NCBI RefSeq assembly: GCF_022539315.1
Contig: NC_066316.1
Location: 62,167,994-62,231,993 of the forward strand
DNA from: Serinus canaria
Taxonomy: Eukaryota > Chordata > Aves > Passeriformes > Fringillidae
Length of the DNA: 64,000 nucleotides
Direction: 5' to 3'
Positions 50,001 to 62,663 of the stretch are shown piece after piece (within the stretch, counting starts at the first letter, position 1; each line of letters begins with the position of its first letter). Position numbers and translations under genes: made by a program. Under the pieces are notes generated by a model, which saw only the letters and a program-made list of their open reading frames with translations, searched no databases and was not told the DNA's origin.

Positions 50001-51332
50001 CCTGGAGACTTTAAAAAGTATTTTCTTATCTAATCTGAAAAAATCAAGTTCATTATATGCAAGAGTAAAAAGAGACACAAAAAAACCAGCCCAAGAACAT
50101 CTAAGAAAGAGTGCACTACCCATATTTTTTTTAACTATTTAACCATTATAACCATACATTGTGTGCCAATTACTCACAGAATCTCCATGCTGTGTTGTCT
50201 TTTCTAAGCAATAAAAGTTATGGCAGTTTGCTGTTCCGTTTTTGTGATATGATGTTCTGGTTGGATGATGGCTTCCTTCTGGCTAATCTTTCAAATCTCA
50301 CAAGAGCATCCTGATCTTGCCACTACTCCAAGCACCCAGCTGCAATCCTTGCTAGGCTGGGTTTTATACATTTTAAAGAGTTGTTTATTCTTAAAAAAAA
50401 TTATAGGCTCAAAAATAAAAATTACAGTCTCATTACACTTCTATGTCCAGCCTTGACTCACATAGTAAAGCTTTGCCTCCCAGAATCTGTCCATAATACT
50501 GTAAACACTGGGGGAAAAAATAAAACAAAAAACTCAAACAAACAAAAAACCAACCAACCAAAAAGAATGGCTGAAGTTACCCTGCTGCTAATACAATTCA
50601 TTCTCCAATAGGACTCTCTCATGCTTCAGTCTTGTGCCTGCTTTTACATTCTTTTAGGAAATGCGCTTCAACTCCTACCTTAAGTAAATTTTTAATTCCT
50701 GCAGAAATTTTTTCACTGGTTGTTGTGCTTTACCCAGAAAAAACTGATACACTGCTCACAGACCAACCTGTTGTAAAGCATATTGCCCAATATTTCCCTC
50801 ATCTTTCTAATGGGCTGCATTTAAAAATCTGCTATCCATAGACAGCAAGGTGGTTGCATCAATCTCACTTTTTTGCCCCTATGGAAGTTTGTGGAGTACA
50901 AATTATTAAGCATACCCATGCTAAGGAAGCAAAAGCAAAGAGATCAAGCTGGTTTTTTTGGCTCTTAATCATTATTCCTGCCCATGCATGTACAGATAAC
51001 TTGGTCCTAAAACACACCCAGCCCCTAGTGCATGAAATCTCCCTGGCACCTGGCAGCTTAGCAGGCTGCCTTATTTCTATGGCAGTCACATACAGTGGAA
51101 GGGCTGGTGCCTCTGAGAATGAATGACCCACTAAAATGTACCCAGTGTCATGACAGCTTGTATTTCTAGTCAAGATGTTTCTTTACTCTTTGAAAAACAA
51201 AACAACAGCCAGAAAAAAAAAAAAAAAAAAGAGAAATATTGGGAAAAAGGGAAAAAAGGCTTCAGGGGTGTCTGCTTCTTTCTTCTCTTCCTTTTAGACC
51301 TCAAAATTAATATCTTAATTTTTATTTGTTAA
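47038..51332. other. Non-coding stretch, no gene recognised
   Basis: The largest frames are 129 codons (47570-47959 -) and 108 codons (48377-48703 +), with no recognisable domains. An A/C-rich low-complexity tract lies at 50513-50563, and an A run at 51214-51231. The interval 48960-49260 keeps an 82-codon minus-strand frame open but shows no family resemblance. Confidence 0.55.
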
Positions 51333-51510
51333 GTGGATTTTTGTCTGGTTAGCAGGTTGGGGTTTTTTAGGTGTTTTGGTTTGGTTTTTTTTTGGGGGGG
51401 TGTTGGTTTTTTGGTGGTGGGTTTGTTTCTGTTTGGATTTCTTTTTTGTTTGGTGTTTTGTTTGCTTTTTGTTGCTTTGTTTACTTGTTTTTGGTTTTTT
51501 TTCAAGGAGG
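51333..51510 (+). repeat. Long G/T-rich low-complexity tract
   Basis: For about 175 bases the plus strand is nearly free of A and C. It consists of T runs separated by GG, GGGG, a G run of seven near 51395-51401 and GGTGGTGGG. All three plus frames stay open, which explains the overlapping hydrophobic 64-87 codon frames rich in Phe, Val, Leu, Trp and Gly. They are not proteins. Several closely spaced G runs could support a G-quadruplex on the plus strand. Confidence 0.9.
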
Positions 51511-52930
51511 GTGGCTGTTGGGAGTAGGAAGGCAGTGGAATTACCACAACATTTTCTGCCATTACATCCTAACCTGCTAGCAATGTTTTCCTCAGTTCAA
51601 GTATACCTGATTCCACCAAATTTTGTTTGTTTAGTGTAAAAGGAAGAAGTTCAGAAAGGAGGGTAGCCCTAGGACATAATAAACTAATTCCCTAAGAGTA
51701 TGTAAAAAACTCAAACCTTGCTGTACTCAGAATCACACTATAGCTTGTGTGCCTTACACAACCTCCAGGGATGGTCAATGGCTTGTTCTTGACAACAGGC
51801 ACAAAGATCCTTCATATTTGCAGAAGAATTGTTCAAAATCTTAAGGTGAAACATCATTTACTACAGGCATGGTTCACTGTAATTATTCTTCTGATTAAAC
51901 TTTCATAAGTGCTAGATAGAGAAGTAAAATTATTAAAAACAAGAAAAAAAACTGCTATATAATTCTTCAAATTTATACCAGCAAAACTTCTTTTTATGAT
52001 CTCTGGAAGCCATTTTAGGAGGTGTTTTTCCAAGGACAACAAAAAAAAAAGAAATCCCCTTTATTCTTTTAGGAAAACATACCCAAAAGGCCTGCTTTAG
52101 ACTGTTACTTGTGCTTTCAGGTTTTTGAAAAAGAATTGAATGCTTTTAGTCAACATCATGAAGCCAACATTTTGCTTATATCATTTCAGTTTAGCCCTAA
52201 ATCTTTCCAGGAAAAAGAAGGAAATTATATTTACTTCATAAGCCTCACACTACTTTGATAAAAATGCATTGTGAAGGTGTTAGCCAAAGAAGTGATTATA
52301 AAAAATGAAAAGACTAAAGATAGGTTTAACACTAAATCACTTCACTGGTTATTATCTAAACCTATTTGAAATGAAATCTTATTGTATCTCCAAAAATTAA
52401 ACAGCTCCTGCAGCCTCTGATACAGTGCTCAATACAGTGGGGAATTCTAAGGTATCTCTATTTTGAGCTACAAATACTAGCAACACATTTTGAAATGTGT
52501 GGTAAATTGCTGCTAATCAAGGTAAATCAAGCCTTGCATAAGAATCCCTTTCAGAAATAAGTAAATAATTCAGTTTTATCTTCCATCTACATTTTGAGAA
52601 CATAATTCTTGGAAGACAGAGCATCAAACTTTTCATAAGGAAATGAACTAAATCCATTCCTTTTTCTTTTTTAGGGAATAATTTAAAATAATGTTAAATA
52701 ACAGGCAAAGGAAAAAGCAGTTCAATTCAAGGAACGTGGATACAAGATGAATGAGACGTTACTAATAATGGTGCTGTCACAGTTAACAATTTTACTGCTT
52801 ACTTCAAGGCATGGCCAGTTAGGCTAGAATTACTTAGTAGCACAGTCTCTGCAACCCAGTGGTATTTTTATTTGCCACTCAGCTGTTGGAGGGAAATGCA
52901 AGTCTTTTAATGAACTATGAAATCAACCAG
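51511..52930. other. Non-coding stretch, no gene recognised
   Basis: AT-rich sequence with a single small minus-strand frame (62 codons, 51854-52042). Nothing recognised. Confidence 0.6.
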
Positions 52931-53215
52931 TAAAACGCTTCAGCTTACGAGACAGGCTGACTAGCACCAAGGTGATATATCACACGTGTGGGGTGCCACT
53001 CCGTCGGCCGCGCTACAGTGAACCCAGCCTGCAAAGCTACAGGATCCGCCAGCAGGCACTTACCAATAAAAGCTTTCCAAGGCAAATGAGGGTGTCTGAG
53101 GACAGCTTTAAAATATTTTATTGCTCTTAACTTCGCAGAAAGCGCAGCAGGGGTTGGAGAAAGGGAAGGGGTTTTCATTTCTCTTCTTTAGCGACTCCAC
53201 ACAAAATTGGGTTCC
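52931..53215. other. CpG-dense patch
   Basis: About eleven CpG dinucleotides fall within 285 bases, with the densest group near 53001-53014, against a CpG-poor background. The patch contains a minus-strand open frame of 77 codons (52945-53178). A consensus-like splice donor on the minus strand (exon ...ATTG, intron GTAAGT) has its last exon base at 53064. This would be compatible with a first exon and promoter of a minus-strand transcript, coding or not. No matching acceptor or downstream exon was identified. Confidence 0.35.
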
Positions 53216-53302
53216 CAACATAAATCAGATCCTGCTTCTAACTACCAGCCATTTCTGTGTGAGGAAGTTCTGGCTGGGCTCTTTCTAGCAGAAGCATCCT
53301 TA

Positions 53303-53359
53303 TTACTTAAAAAATAGAAGGAACATTCCTGTTACTTGAAAATAAAAAGAACACTCCTG
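53303..53359 (+). repeat. Imperfect 29/28-bp tandem duplication
   Basis: The block starting ttactt and ending cattcctg at 53303-53331 is followed directly by a similar block at 53332-53359 ending cactcctg, with a few substitutions and one deleted base. An older slippage duplication. Confidence 0.8.
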
Positions 53360-56300
53360 AACACTTCCTTAATGCTTTGATCAGGCATTTCTATCATAGT
53401 CTCCGATAACTCAATGTTTACAATACACAAGAATTAGGGTTAAAAATACCATAATTGCTTTTTCAGTAAGTACACTCAAATTAATTGTACATTAATATAG
53501 GACAAAATTATCCTTCGATATCAGAGCACAAGAAAGAGAGAGTGAATAGATTGGATCACCTAGTTTTTTTCCTTATACATGGATCCTGATGGATAAAATG
53601 CAAAGCAAGCAAAGGAAGTTAAAACCCTCAGTCTTTACAAACTCATAAACCATGTAAAAATATTCAAGGAAGTCATACTTTCATGGGCTAGTCATAGTAA
53701 TGATAGGAATCACAACAGGCTATGAGGTAAAGGCAGAGGACAGAGATACAATAAACAGTATAAAACTGACATATTTCAGAAATGGCCTTCTTGACAGCAA
53801 ACATCACTTTAAGCAACTTACACATTTAAAGATAAGCATGCTCAGGAGTAGATAAGCATATGAAGACTTAAAAGTTTCTATCAACAGGTACTTCAGAAGA
53901 GCTTCAGTTTCCTGCTGAAGCTGTTACACTTTTCTTAAGCCAAAGAAAAGGTAACCAATGTTCTGGAGAGCATGTTTGTGTCAATTAATTGAGAGAATGG
54001 AAAAAAACCCAACCAGATTCCAGACCTTTTATCAAGGGCATTATGTTGATGATGCCTTGACCACCCAATAGGAAACAACACCATCAAATCATGCAACACT
54101 GCTAAGCAAAATCAGTGCAGCACTGCTCTGCATTTTTCCCTGATGACCAACCAGCTTAACCTTTCTCCATATTTCAGTTTTCCTTCTTTAAAATAAGGGA
54201 AATAGGACAGAAAAGAAGCCCTAATCTATGAGAAACATTCATGAGCCTTGCATATGCTGGATTTGATTGGTTGGGGGCTGGACTAGGTGGAAAAGCGTGA
54301 GCAGAGGTGTAACATAAAGAACAGAAACTTCTCCAAAGAGATGCCTTTCAGTTTTAAATAGAGATTTTTTTGAGAATTAGCACCACTAAAATAAAACTAA
54401 GTATAGGACCTAAGTAAGAAATATGCATTTATACACAAATAATAGAAATTAGCTCATGATAGATGCTAAATAGAGTCAATGCATCTATAGGCCAGCCTTT
54501 AATTTAAAATCTATTTCTGATATAGCATACTAAAACCAGTTACTCCACACTTAGAATTTTGGTTTGGCTTTCCTCAGTTTTACAGACGCCTTTGTGAAGT
54601 TTCTCTACAGATGTGATGAAAGATTGTTTGCTTGAATAAGCCAAAAAGAAGTATATGAGCTGACTCAAGTCAGCTTTGCTTAACTTGTACAAGCAAAAAG
54701 AAAATTCATGCAGGGGAGAGGAAATTATAGGAAATACGATATATTCTCTAAAAGTCACACACTGAGAAGAGAAATACTCCAAGTAGTCAAAGCAGTTGGA
54801 TTTCCCACCGTCCAGTGTTTGGATAATATAGAAAGTGTCTAAGGTCCATTAGTAAAAGCCCTAAGATGACAGTAAAAAATCCCACTACTGAAACTGTTGA
54901 CTCTCATTCCCACCCTGGACATCCATTTCCTTTTAAATATCTTGCTGTGCATGCTATCAAAGAAAGACCACCAAAACAGAGGACTTTTTTCCTAGAAGGA
55001 GAGAAGGTTTTCTGAAGCTAAGCAAACATTTTTACAGAGAAAATATGTATCATCATGACATGTTAGCTATTGCAATGTAAATATATTAATTCATTACTTG
55101 TTTTGAGTGACAACTGTGCTCCTTGCAAACTGCACAATAGAATTCTTTGATGCCCCACAGCAATTAATTATTGCAATAGTGAAAAAAAAATCTCAAAGCT
55201 CCAGTCCTCCTTGCCGAATTGCTACTATTTTTCTTGTTTAATGGAACAAGATTCTTAGGTCTCTGGTTTAAAAAAACCCCAACTTTACATGTGGCACTAT
55301 AGAATCTCATTCACTGGCTAACATTTATTTTGAGCATTAGAACAAAGGGATCAAAGAGATGAAGTGTACTTGTGCTTTGAAATGTGGCCATAAAAGTGGT
55401 ATCCTTATGGTCTATGCTCATTGTATCTCAATGACCAAATGTGTATGATTTACATATAATTTTCTTTTGGTCTACCTTCCAAAGGAAACTCTACAAGGGA
55501 GGCTGTTACATAAACGTGCACTACACTCAGCAGTGGCACAATGGCATTAGAACAGTCACACTGGAAGATGGGTATGTAAAAGAAAATGTTAATTTGGGGA
55601 AATAATTACAAGATACATGCTCTCAAGCTAATATGACCTTTTGTACAGACTGGTAGAATATCTTACAATAACAGTGTGTTTTTGTTTTCAGTGTTTTGAG
55701 ATAAGAAAACTGAAGACCACATTCTTGCTTTAGTATGTGAGACCTGATACTGCCCCAAAACATTTCATCGACTACAATGGCTGTAGTTGCCTTAAAAAAT
55801 TCACAGCTCTGGCATCTGTTATGAACAAGACAGAGGGACAGGCCTCAGAACACAGACTGATAAACACCCAGCAAGAATGGAGATCTGTCTTGGAGAAAAA
55901 ACAGTGCCTGGAAGCTTGAGGAAAAGCAAGAAAATTGCTTAGAATGCAATGTGAGGTGAAAGAACAAAGACAATTATTGCTTGGTTTTATTTGATATTAG
56001 TTTTGTAATGTTTCATGTTATTTGTTTCTAACAATGTTGACAATTGGATTCATATAGTGGTGTGAGATTTTATGACCCAGAGAATTGCAAATTTTGCAGT
56101 TTGCTCTGGACAAACGAAAAGGAACATGAACACAAAAGAATTTATAGCAAATTAAATTTTTTTTAGCTAATTTATGATTGAAAACCATAGCACCACAGAA
56201 GCTATAAAAATGATCATGTCAAGGGGTGAATAGCTCTCATGGCATCAGTTAAACAGTATGTATGTTTTTAGAAGGAATACCACTAGTCTCTCCTTTTTAC

Positions 56301-58700
56301 AGATTGAACTCAGCTGTTTTTTCTTTATGTCTAAGTGGTTATATCAGCGCTGCAGAAAGCCCACAAGATTCAGGGCTTATCAGGCAGTGTCTACCTAGGA
56401 ATACACTAGCTCACCCGCTACCTGAAAGTCCTCCACACGCTGAAGGACCTTGGCTGACCACCAGATTGGCACAAACTGATCCTTTCTCTCTTCCACTGCA
56501 AACTATCTGCAACACCAGACTGTATATCATGTCTATTTTCTCTCCTAACTTTACAAAGACAAATCCCAGAGTGTGCAAGCACTCATGTATCGATGTTGAG
56601 GAAACCCATCATGCTGGGTAGAAAATAAATTGTGAAAATGCTGAAGACCTCTGCACTCCATGCAAAGGCAGTAATTGCACTGCCTTGAATCCTTATGCTC
56701 TCTAAAAATAGTTCATGGTTAGATAGAGTCCAAAACTGGAGACCAACATGCTGCTGACACAAGTTGAAGACTCTCAGCTCTCCACTGGTTTATCATTGCC
56801 ATCTGTCTTCTGATGCAATATGAAATTACTTGGAGAATCACCAGTGCTGTGCTCTGATTTTGTTTAGCAGCAAAACACACACATTACCATTTCTCATGTT
56901 TGGTGATGGGACTGTTTCAGTCACTTCCTAAAAAGCTAAAAATGACCACCCAAATTCGAAACTTCCCACGTCTGAGATATGTATTAGAAGAACAGACTCT
57001 TTAATCAGTCAGTAAAATATGTACTTAAAAGGAGGCAGAAGAAATGTTTGTCTGCTCCAGGTGGAAATCAGGGGAGATTACACAGAATTATTATTTAATA
57101 ATACAAAAGTATTACAAAGAGTAACATGCCTTAATTTGATACACTTCTGCTCCACCTAGGACAGGGATACACTGTTCAATATTCTTTTGATAGCAACTCT
57201 ACAGGTACCCTAACAGACTCTGCTGACCCTTGGATCCAAGTCATCCTAATCACCCCCTACAAGACAAAATTTACTTATTTGGGCTGGGCGGCACATAGCA
57301 CTGACTTTACTGCTGGCATCACAAAATGCTGCAATTGACAGTGTGTTCAGATGAGTATCACCTCGAGGTACTTGAGTGCTCTTCTGACAAAAGAAAAAGC
57401 GTAGGTCTTGCCATTCCACCTCCCTTAGACCACAAGAAAGAAAAGACCTGGCTTCTTCTGGATTATATTGGGATTGCTGCATTTGAGCACAAGAAAGGAA
57501 GAGTGAAGAAAAGGACCCAAGAACTGTATACATTTCCAGTCACACCGAGCACATTCCTCTGGGAACCAAGATCTGTTTTCTGAGAATGGAAAGTTTTTTA
57601 ATCTACTCCTTCACTGCTTGTAGGGGGGGTGGGGAAGGCGCCACAACAACATATGGATTCTTTTACTTCTACAGCTGTCAGAAGACTCCAAATAAAACTC
57701 CTGTCATTTTCTCTTTATTACCAACATTAGAGCTCTCACTGTAGCTACATATCAGTAGGACTTTTCTGGAAGCTCAGAATAAAATGGATGCATTTCAAAG
57801 CTAACTACAGTCTATTTATAATCCAACTGAATGCACCTTCTCATCTGCAGTGAGTTTGTGAATTCATATTCAGTATAAAACTGCAGGGGCTGTCAACTGT
57901 TTCCAAGACATATCCTCAGTGTTATTCCTCTGTTCTCTCACAACAGTTGTGCTTCTTGCAAAAACAAAACCCTAAGTAATAACAAAAGTTTCAACACTAC
58001 ATGTCCAACTCATCACACCCAAGTACACTTTATACTGCGGAAGTTTCCACAATTACTCAGATATTTGCAACAGAAACTTAAAGCAAAGATTCTTTATTGG
58101 TTTAAGTATGATGCTACTTTGTTATGACAGTATAAAATTACACGTATGCTCATAGTTACTTTGACAGCACCAAAGGCTAGAGAGAAATTGACGTCCTACC
58201 AAAAATCCTGTTAACAGAACCTGAATAAAATATATATAAAAGATATTTTTAGACATCTCATGATGTTGAAACTCATGATTCATTAATATTTTTACTTTCC
58301 AGCCTGGAATATTTTATGTTCCCTTTTTCATTTAGTACCTGGGTAACCACTGGAGTCATTTGAGTGAACATACAGTTATCCATACATGTTTAGGTTTCAT
58401 TGAATTAACATTCAAGAGCATGTAATTTTCTGGAAAAAATAGCTGTTATTAGAATAGATCAAAAACAATTTTATATTTTGTCTTTCAGACAACTTTGATT
58501 TCTCCTTATCTTACACATTCCAGGACATAAAAGCTTTAAAAAAACAAACCAAAAAAACCCACCAAGCACTCTCCTCCCTATGATTTTTCAACAAAGTCCA
58601 AGATGAAGACAGAAATCCAAACACCTCAGTATCCTACAAAACCTTAACGAGATTCCCTTTCACTTCATCAGGATGGGATTTCGTGTCTCTCACCTTTATG
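53360..58700. other. Non-coding stretch, no gene recognised
   Basis: The largest frame is 119 codons at 56262-56621 (+), without recognisable domains. Overlapping frames near 57246-57583 on both strands are similarly featureless. A G-rich run is at 57624-57638. Confidence 0.55.
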
Positions 58701-58816
58701 AAAATAACTAAATATTATTAAATTATTAATAATTATTATTATACTATTATTAATATTATTAAACTAAATGCTAATAATAATTATTAATATTATTATTAAT
58801 ATTAATAAACTAAATG
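58701..58816. repeat. AT-only (TAA/TTA)-type simple repeat with internal duplication
   Basis: The segment is almost pure A/T, built of ATTATTAAT-like words. It is partly self-complementary. The phrase aaactaaatgcta appears twice, near 58760-58772 and 58807-58819, showing an internal duplication of about 47 bases. Such tracts unwind easily and are often variable in length. Confidence 0.85.
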
Positions 58817-60354
58817 CTAGATATAGAAATTTGTGAAGAATTTTTCTATGTTCTTAATATTAACTTCAAGAGGAAAAAAAAAATAATTTTACCTAAAACC
58901 TTTTAATTGGGCAGTAGAGATTTTTTTGCTTCCTACAGAATGTTTCATTTCATTAGTTTCCAAAGATCATTCCTCTCACTTGTTAGTCTTCTCACCTGAA
59001 CAATTCACAGGACAATTTGCAACTCAAACCTGGGCCAAGATTCTCAGATATGTTCAGCTTCATTTCAACACCAAATATTAACATGATTATCACACTGGGT
59101 TCTGATCCCTTTTAAAAATCAGACCTGACAGCATAAGTGAAATCCTTGGCAGCACTGGTCAGCTTCTATAAAAGAGCTCATCACATTTCAGCTGCTCTAG
59201 GGAACTCCTCTCTCCTTGATATAATTGAACAAAGAGTTTTGAGGCAGCAAGCAATTACTAATCTATACAGGGAAAGCATTGTGTGAACAAACTGTAAGTA
59301 CTGATAATTAAAAATCAAATCCTGATACTACTGTAATCTTTATAAATTTCCACTTACTTCAGCAGGGTTGAGATTCTGTCATACTACAGTAAATATATTC
59401 CGAAACTGCTGTTTTCTCATTTCTAATGATGTACAAAGCTGGTAAAAAATGGTTGCACTTATGCCCCTACCCAGCCCCACCACCTCAAAGTCTTATCAAA
59501 TAACATTTTGTCAATGACACTGGCATTCAGCAAAAAAAACCCAGAATGTTTAGGTCTGCATACACATAAACATCTGCAAACTGCATCATGAAAGAATATT
59601 TTCCATGTAAGGTTCAAGCAGAGGTATCTGCATACTTTTTGAAAATTCCAGTTTGGACTCCTTCCATTATTTGCAACGTGTTAAAAAGATCTGAACAACA
59701 TTCCCATTCTATTCAGTGGCTTCTCTCCAAACAGAAAAAATGTTCTTAAACAAAATACCATAATAACTTTACAAAGTGTTTTCAAGGAGGCACAAACACT
59801 GGTCAGGATGTGAAGGATCCAAATGAGGCACATTAAAAATGCATGCAGTTGTCCTTTCAGCTAATAGCTTGCTAGAGCTCAGATGTACTAGATGGCTTTC
59901 AAAAGCTGTTGCAGACACTGTGTTCAGAGGACATTTATGTTCCCACCTCAGTTAGGCCTTTTTTGTGGGTCTATCCTTAATGCCTTGTAGAAACTGTCTG
60001 TTCTGCTATTTTCCCCAGTTTATACTCTCTGATTTCTCAGGGAGTGTATTATTGAATATCTTGACATTTGGGGAGGACAACAAATGCCAGCATCAATTCT
60101 ACTGTTATTTCCTTGGAAGCCTTTGTTGTTTATTTTGGTTTTTTAAAGCACTTTGAAGTACACTTCAATTTTTACCCAAACGTGGATAAGAATACAAAAA
60201 TCAAACTAGGAAACTGCTACCTTGTAAATAAGTTTGAAGGAAATGTAGATGCAGTAGTATTTCCCAAATGAATTCCACTACTATCGGAAAAGGTTGTTGT
60301 TTTGGTTTGCAGGGTTTCCAACTTTGTGCCTACAAGCTTTTGCATGAACTTCAA
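58817..60354. other. Non-coding stretch, no gene recognised
   Basis: Short frames only, for example 63 and 67 codons at 59965-60271. No gene or repeat is supported. Confidence 0.55.
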
Positions 60355-60412
60355 ATGGAATTTCTACATGATGGAGATTTTCAATGGAATTTCTACATGA
60401 TGGAGATTTTCA
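60355..60412 (+). repeat. Perfect 29-bp tandem duplication
   Basis: A 29-base unit beginning atggaatttctacatgatgg is present at 60355-60383 and repeated without change at 60384-60412. A recent-looking slippage or unequal-exchange duplication. Confidence 0.95.
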
Positions 60413-62663
60413 ATCTGGTTAACTCTTAATGGCTCAGACTACAGCTAGCAATTTCTGTGAACAGTCCAGCCTCAAGTTACTTCAGCACTGGTTTTCCCCT
60501 TCTTTGGAGCTTTGCTTCATTTGTTATTTTAAAAGAAAATATCAAACTAAGACAACTCATCTTCACCTCTCTCCTTTGGTTTATGTTAATAAATCCTGTG
60601 AGGTGCCAAGTCCTGCACTAACTCTGATGACAGGAAAATTTAGTTTAACATATCAAAAAAATTGCTCAAACCACACATATTCTGTCTCGAGGGAAAAAAA
60701 ACCAAGACTTCCCTGTTAATGCAGAATCAGATGATAAACAAAGATAATTTTTTATCTGAGAATTGAAAAAAAAACTCATCTTATGTGGAGACTCATTATT
60801 AAGTATCTGCAGTTTCGACAGTGTGGCTGTTAAATCTATTTAAATGTAGCGGGTGTAAAAACACTAACATGATTTACATCTACAAACTGAAATGCTTTCA
60901 GGCCTTAAAAGTGACTAAACTCTCAATCCCAGCAGTAAAACACAAACAAGAAACCCATCTTACTCTGCAAATTTTAAGATGTGATGTAAATATATGGCCA
61001 TAAATTAAATCTATTTTTCCTGTAAAGAAAAAAAACTATTAAAAGCCATTCTAGAAAGCATTTTTTAATAACAGTTTGTGGAGACCACTTATGAAAACAA
61101 AATTCTCTCTACTTCTTGACTTCATTGTGCTCAGAACACACACTGTGACTAAAGCTATAACAATCTAAAGAAACCTGTTCACAGAAATATTTAAAATTAT
61201 TTCAAACTCATAAAGCAGTCAGGTGCCATGCCATATAAATTGACACAGAAATAACAGACACTCTAAATTTTACCTAAAGGGTCAAGAGGACTTCCCACAT
61301 GGCTGACTACATGCTGTACTTAATTTCATGGTCTGCTTGAAATACTTTAAATAAGTATTTTTCTTCTCAGAAAATTTTCCATCAATATATGCAATGATTA
61401 ATATTCATTACAACAAAGTGTTCTTTATGCATCTTAATTCTGTACAATGACGACTGGATACAACACAAGTAGAACCTTTCTCCCACCAAATCACATTTCT
61501 CAGTATATATTGCAATGAAAGTCTTGAGGGTTTTTTGGGTTTGTTTTGGCTTTTTTGTATTTTTTGTTTGTTTGTTGTTGTTTTTTATTTTTTTCTGGGT
61601 TTTTTTGGTAACTCGACTTCTTGTCCATTGACCTTCAAAGCTGCTGCTTTGCAGTTGCAATGTATGATGGTAATGCCAGCAAAGTATGAAAGGTAGCTCC
61701 CAAGACATCATGAAGAAATAATTTGTTTCTGCACCCACTGTCTGCCAGAGGCCCTGACTGAAGATCCTTTAAGAGTGTTGATGCCCAAGCAGCAGCACTG
61801 GAAGCTATCATGTTAATACAGTTTAGCATTATCTCCTGTCTTGGTTTCTCTGTGTTATCTGTTAAAGACTTCTCAGACAAGTTGGAAGATAATCACAGAA
61901 GGCTGCCTTTTGCCTACTAATATAAATTGCAGAAAATGGTCATCTAGAGAGATTTAGCTCACTAGGCTGAACTTACTCCTTCTGACCATGCCCCTGAGCA
62001 TCTCCAGCACAACACTGGTATTTCAGTAATAATAGGTTATTGTCCTCTAGGTTGTATTTTATTTATAACCAGAATGACAGATTACCATCCTGTAAGGCTC
62101 AGTTTCACTGCATGGGATGTTTTTCTACACTTCTTCAAAGGAAATAGCAGAGTTGTTATCCCCCCACAAGTGCAAATTCTAGTAGTGCTGTCCACTGCAG
62201 GATGAAATGATGAGCTCTGACAGCTAAGTGCAGTTTGACATTCCCCATAAACCATTACTGCATTCTAAGCAGTCTCTCCATGCTCATCCATACCCTCCTT
62301 CCAAGGCTCTCCTTTGAGAGAGCACAATTAGTTTCTAGAATTGTGTGCGTATTTTTATGGCTGGGATATCTATTCCAAGCAGACCCAGTCCATCGTCAAC
62401 TTTCTCTTTTCATTTTGATTCCAGCTGTTGCCAGCTGAAATTGATTTGCTATGAAAAATTGTTATGAAAAGATTTACATACCCCAGCATCACCATGCTTC
62501 TATTCATATGTCTACTACTGACAATAAAAAGCTCAGCTCATAAGCAGAAAAAAGAATCTAAGAGAATGACATTTGTACCATATAAAAAAATCCACATAAA
62601 TTGTACATGGATACCAGTGAATCACGTGCCAGCTTCAAAGCTTCCAGTAAAGTAGGTTTATAT
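60413..62663. other. Non-coding stretch with one G/T tract, no gene recognised
   Basis: Frames up to 118 codons (61382-61738 -) owe their length partly to the T/G-rich low-complexity tract at 61528-61607. No gene family is recognised. The interval 62464-62655 encodes a short signal-peptide-like frame discussed among the rejected items. Confidence 0.55.
61528..61607 (+). repeat. Low-complexity T/G tract
   Basis: T runs separated by GGG, GG and GTTTG, with almost no C or A on the plus strand. It gives a Lys/Thr/Asn-rich segment in the minus-strand frame that crosses it. Same recurring tract type as at 30.0 and 34.0 kb. Confidence 0.85.

Noticed and set aside
51333..51639. Three overlapping hydrophobic plus frames and a Lys/Pro/Asn-rich minus frame that look like membrane or low-complexity proteins.
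   Set aside because: They are translations of a G/T low-complexity tract. All frames are open because TAA, TAG and TGA are rare in such text.
51760..51785. Short antisense CR1-like phrase 'cctccagggatgg'.
   Set aside because: Only about 15 bases match and the flanking text does not continue as CR1, so chance similarity is likely.
56262..56621. 119-codon plus-strand frame.
   Set aside because: No recognisable family. Composition (Pro, Ser, Thr, Leu) is what a locally GC-richer segment yields.
62464..62655. 63-codon plus-strand frame starting with a signal-peptide-like hydrophobic segment and followed by a basic stretch, resembling a small secreted peptide.
   Set aside because: Only one Cys follows the hydrophobic part, no known peptide family is recognised and there are no flanking splice signals. 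Such a short frame is expected by chance in 64 kb.
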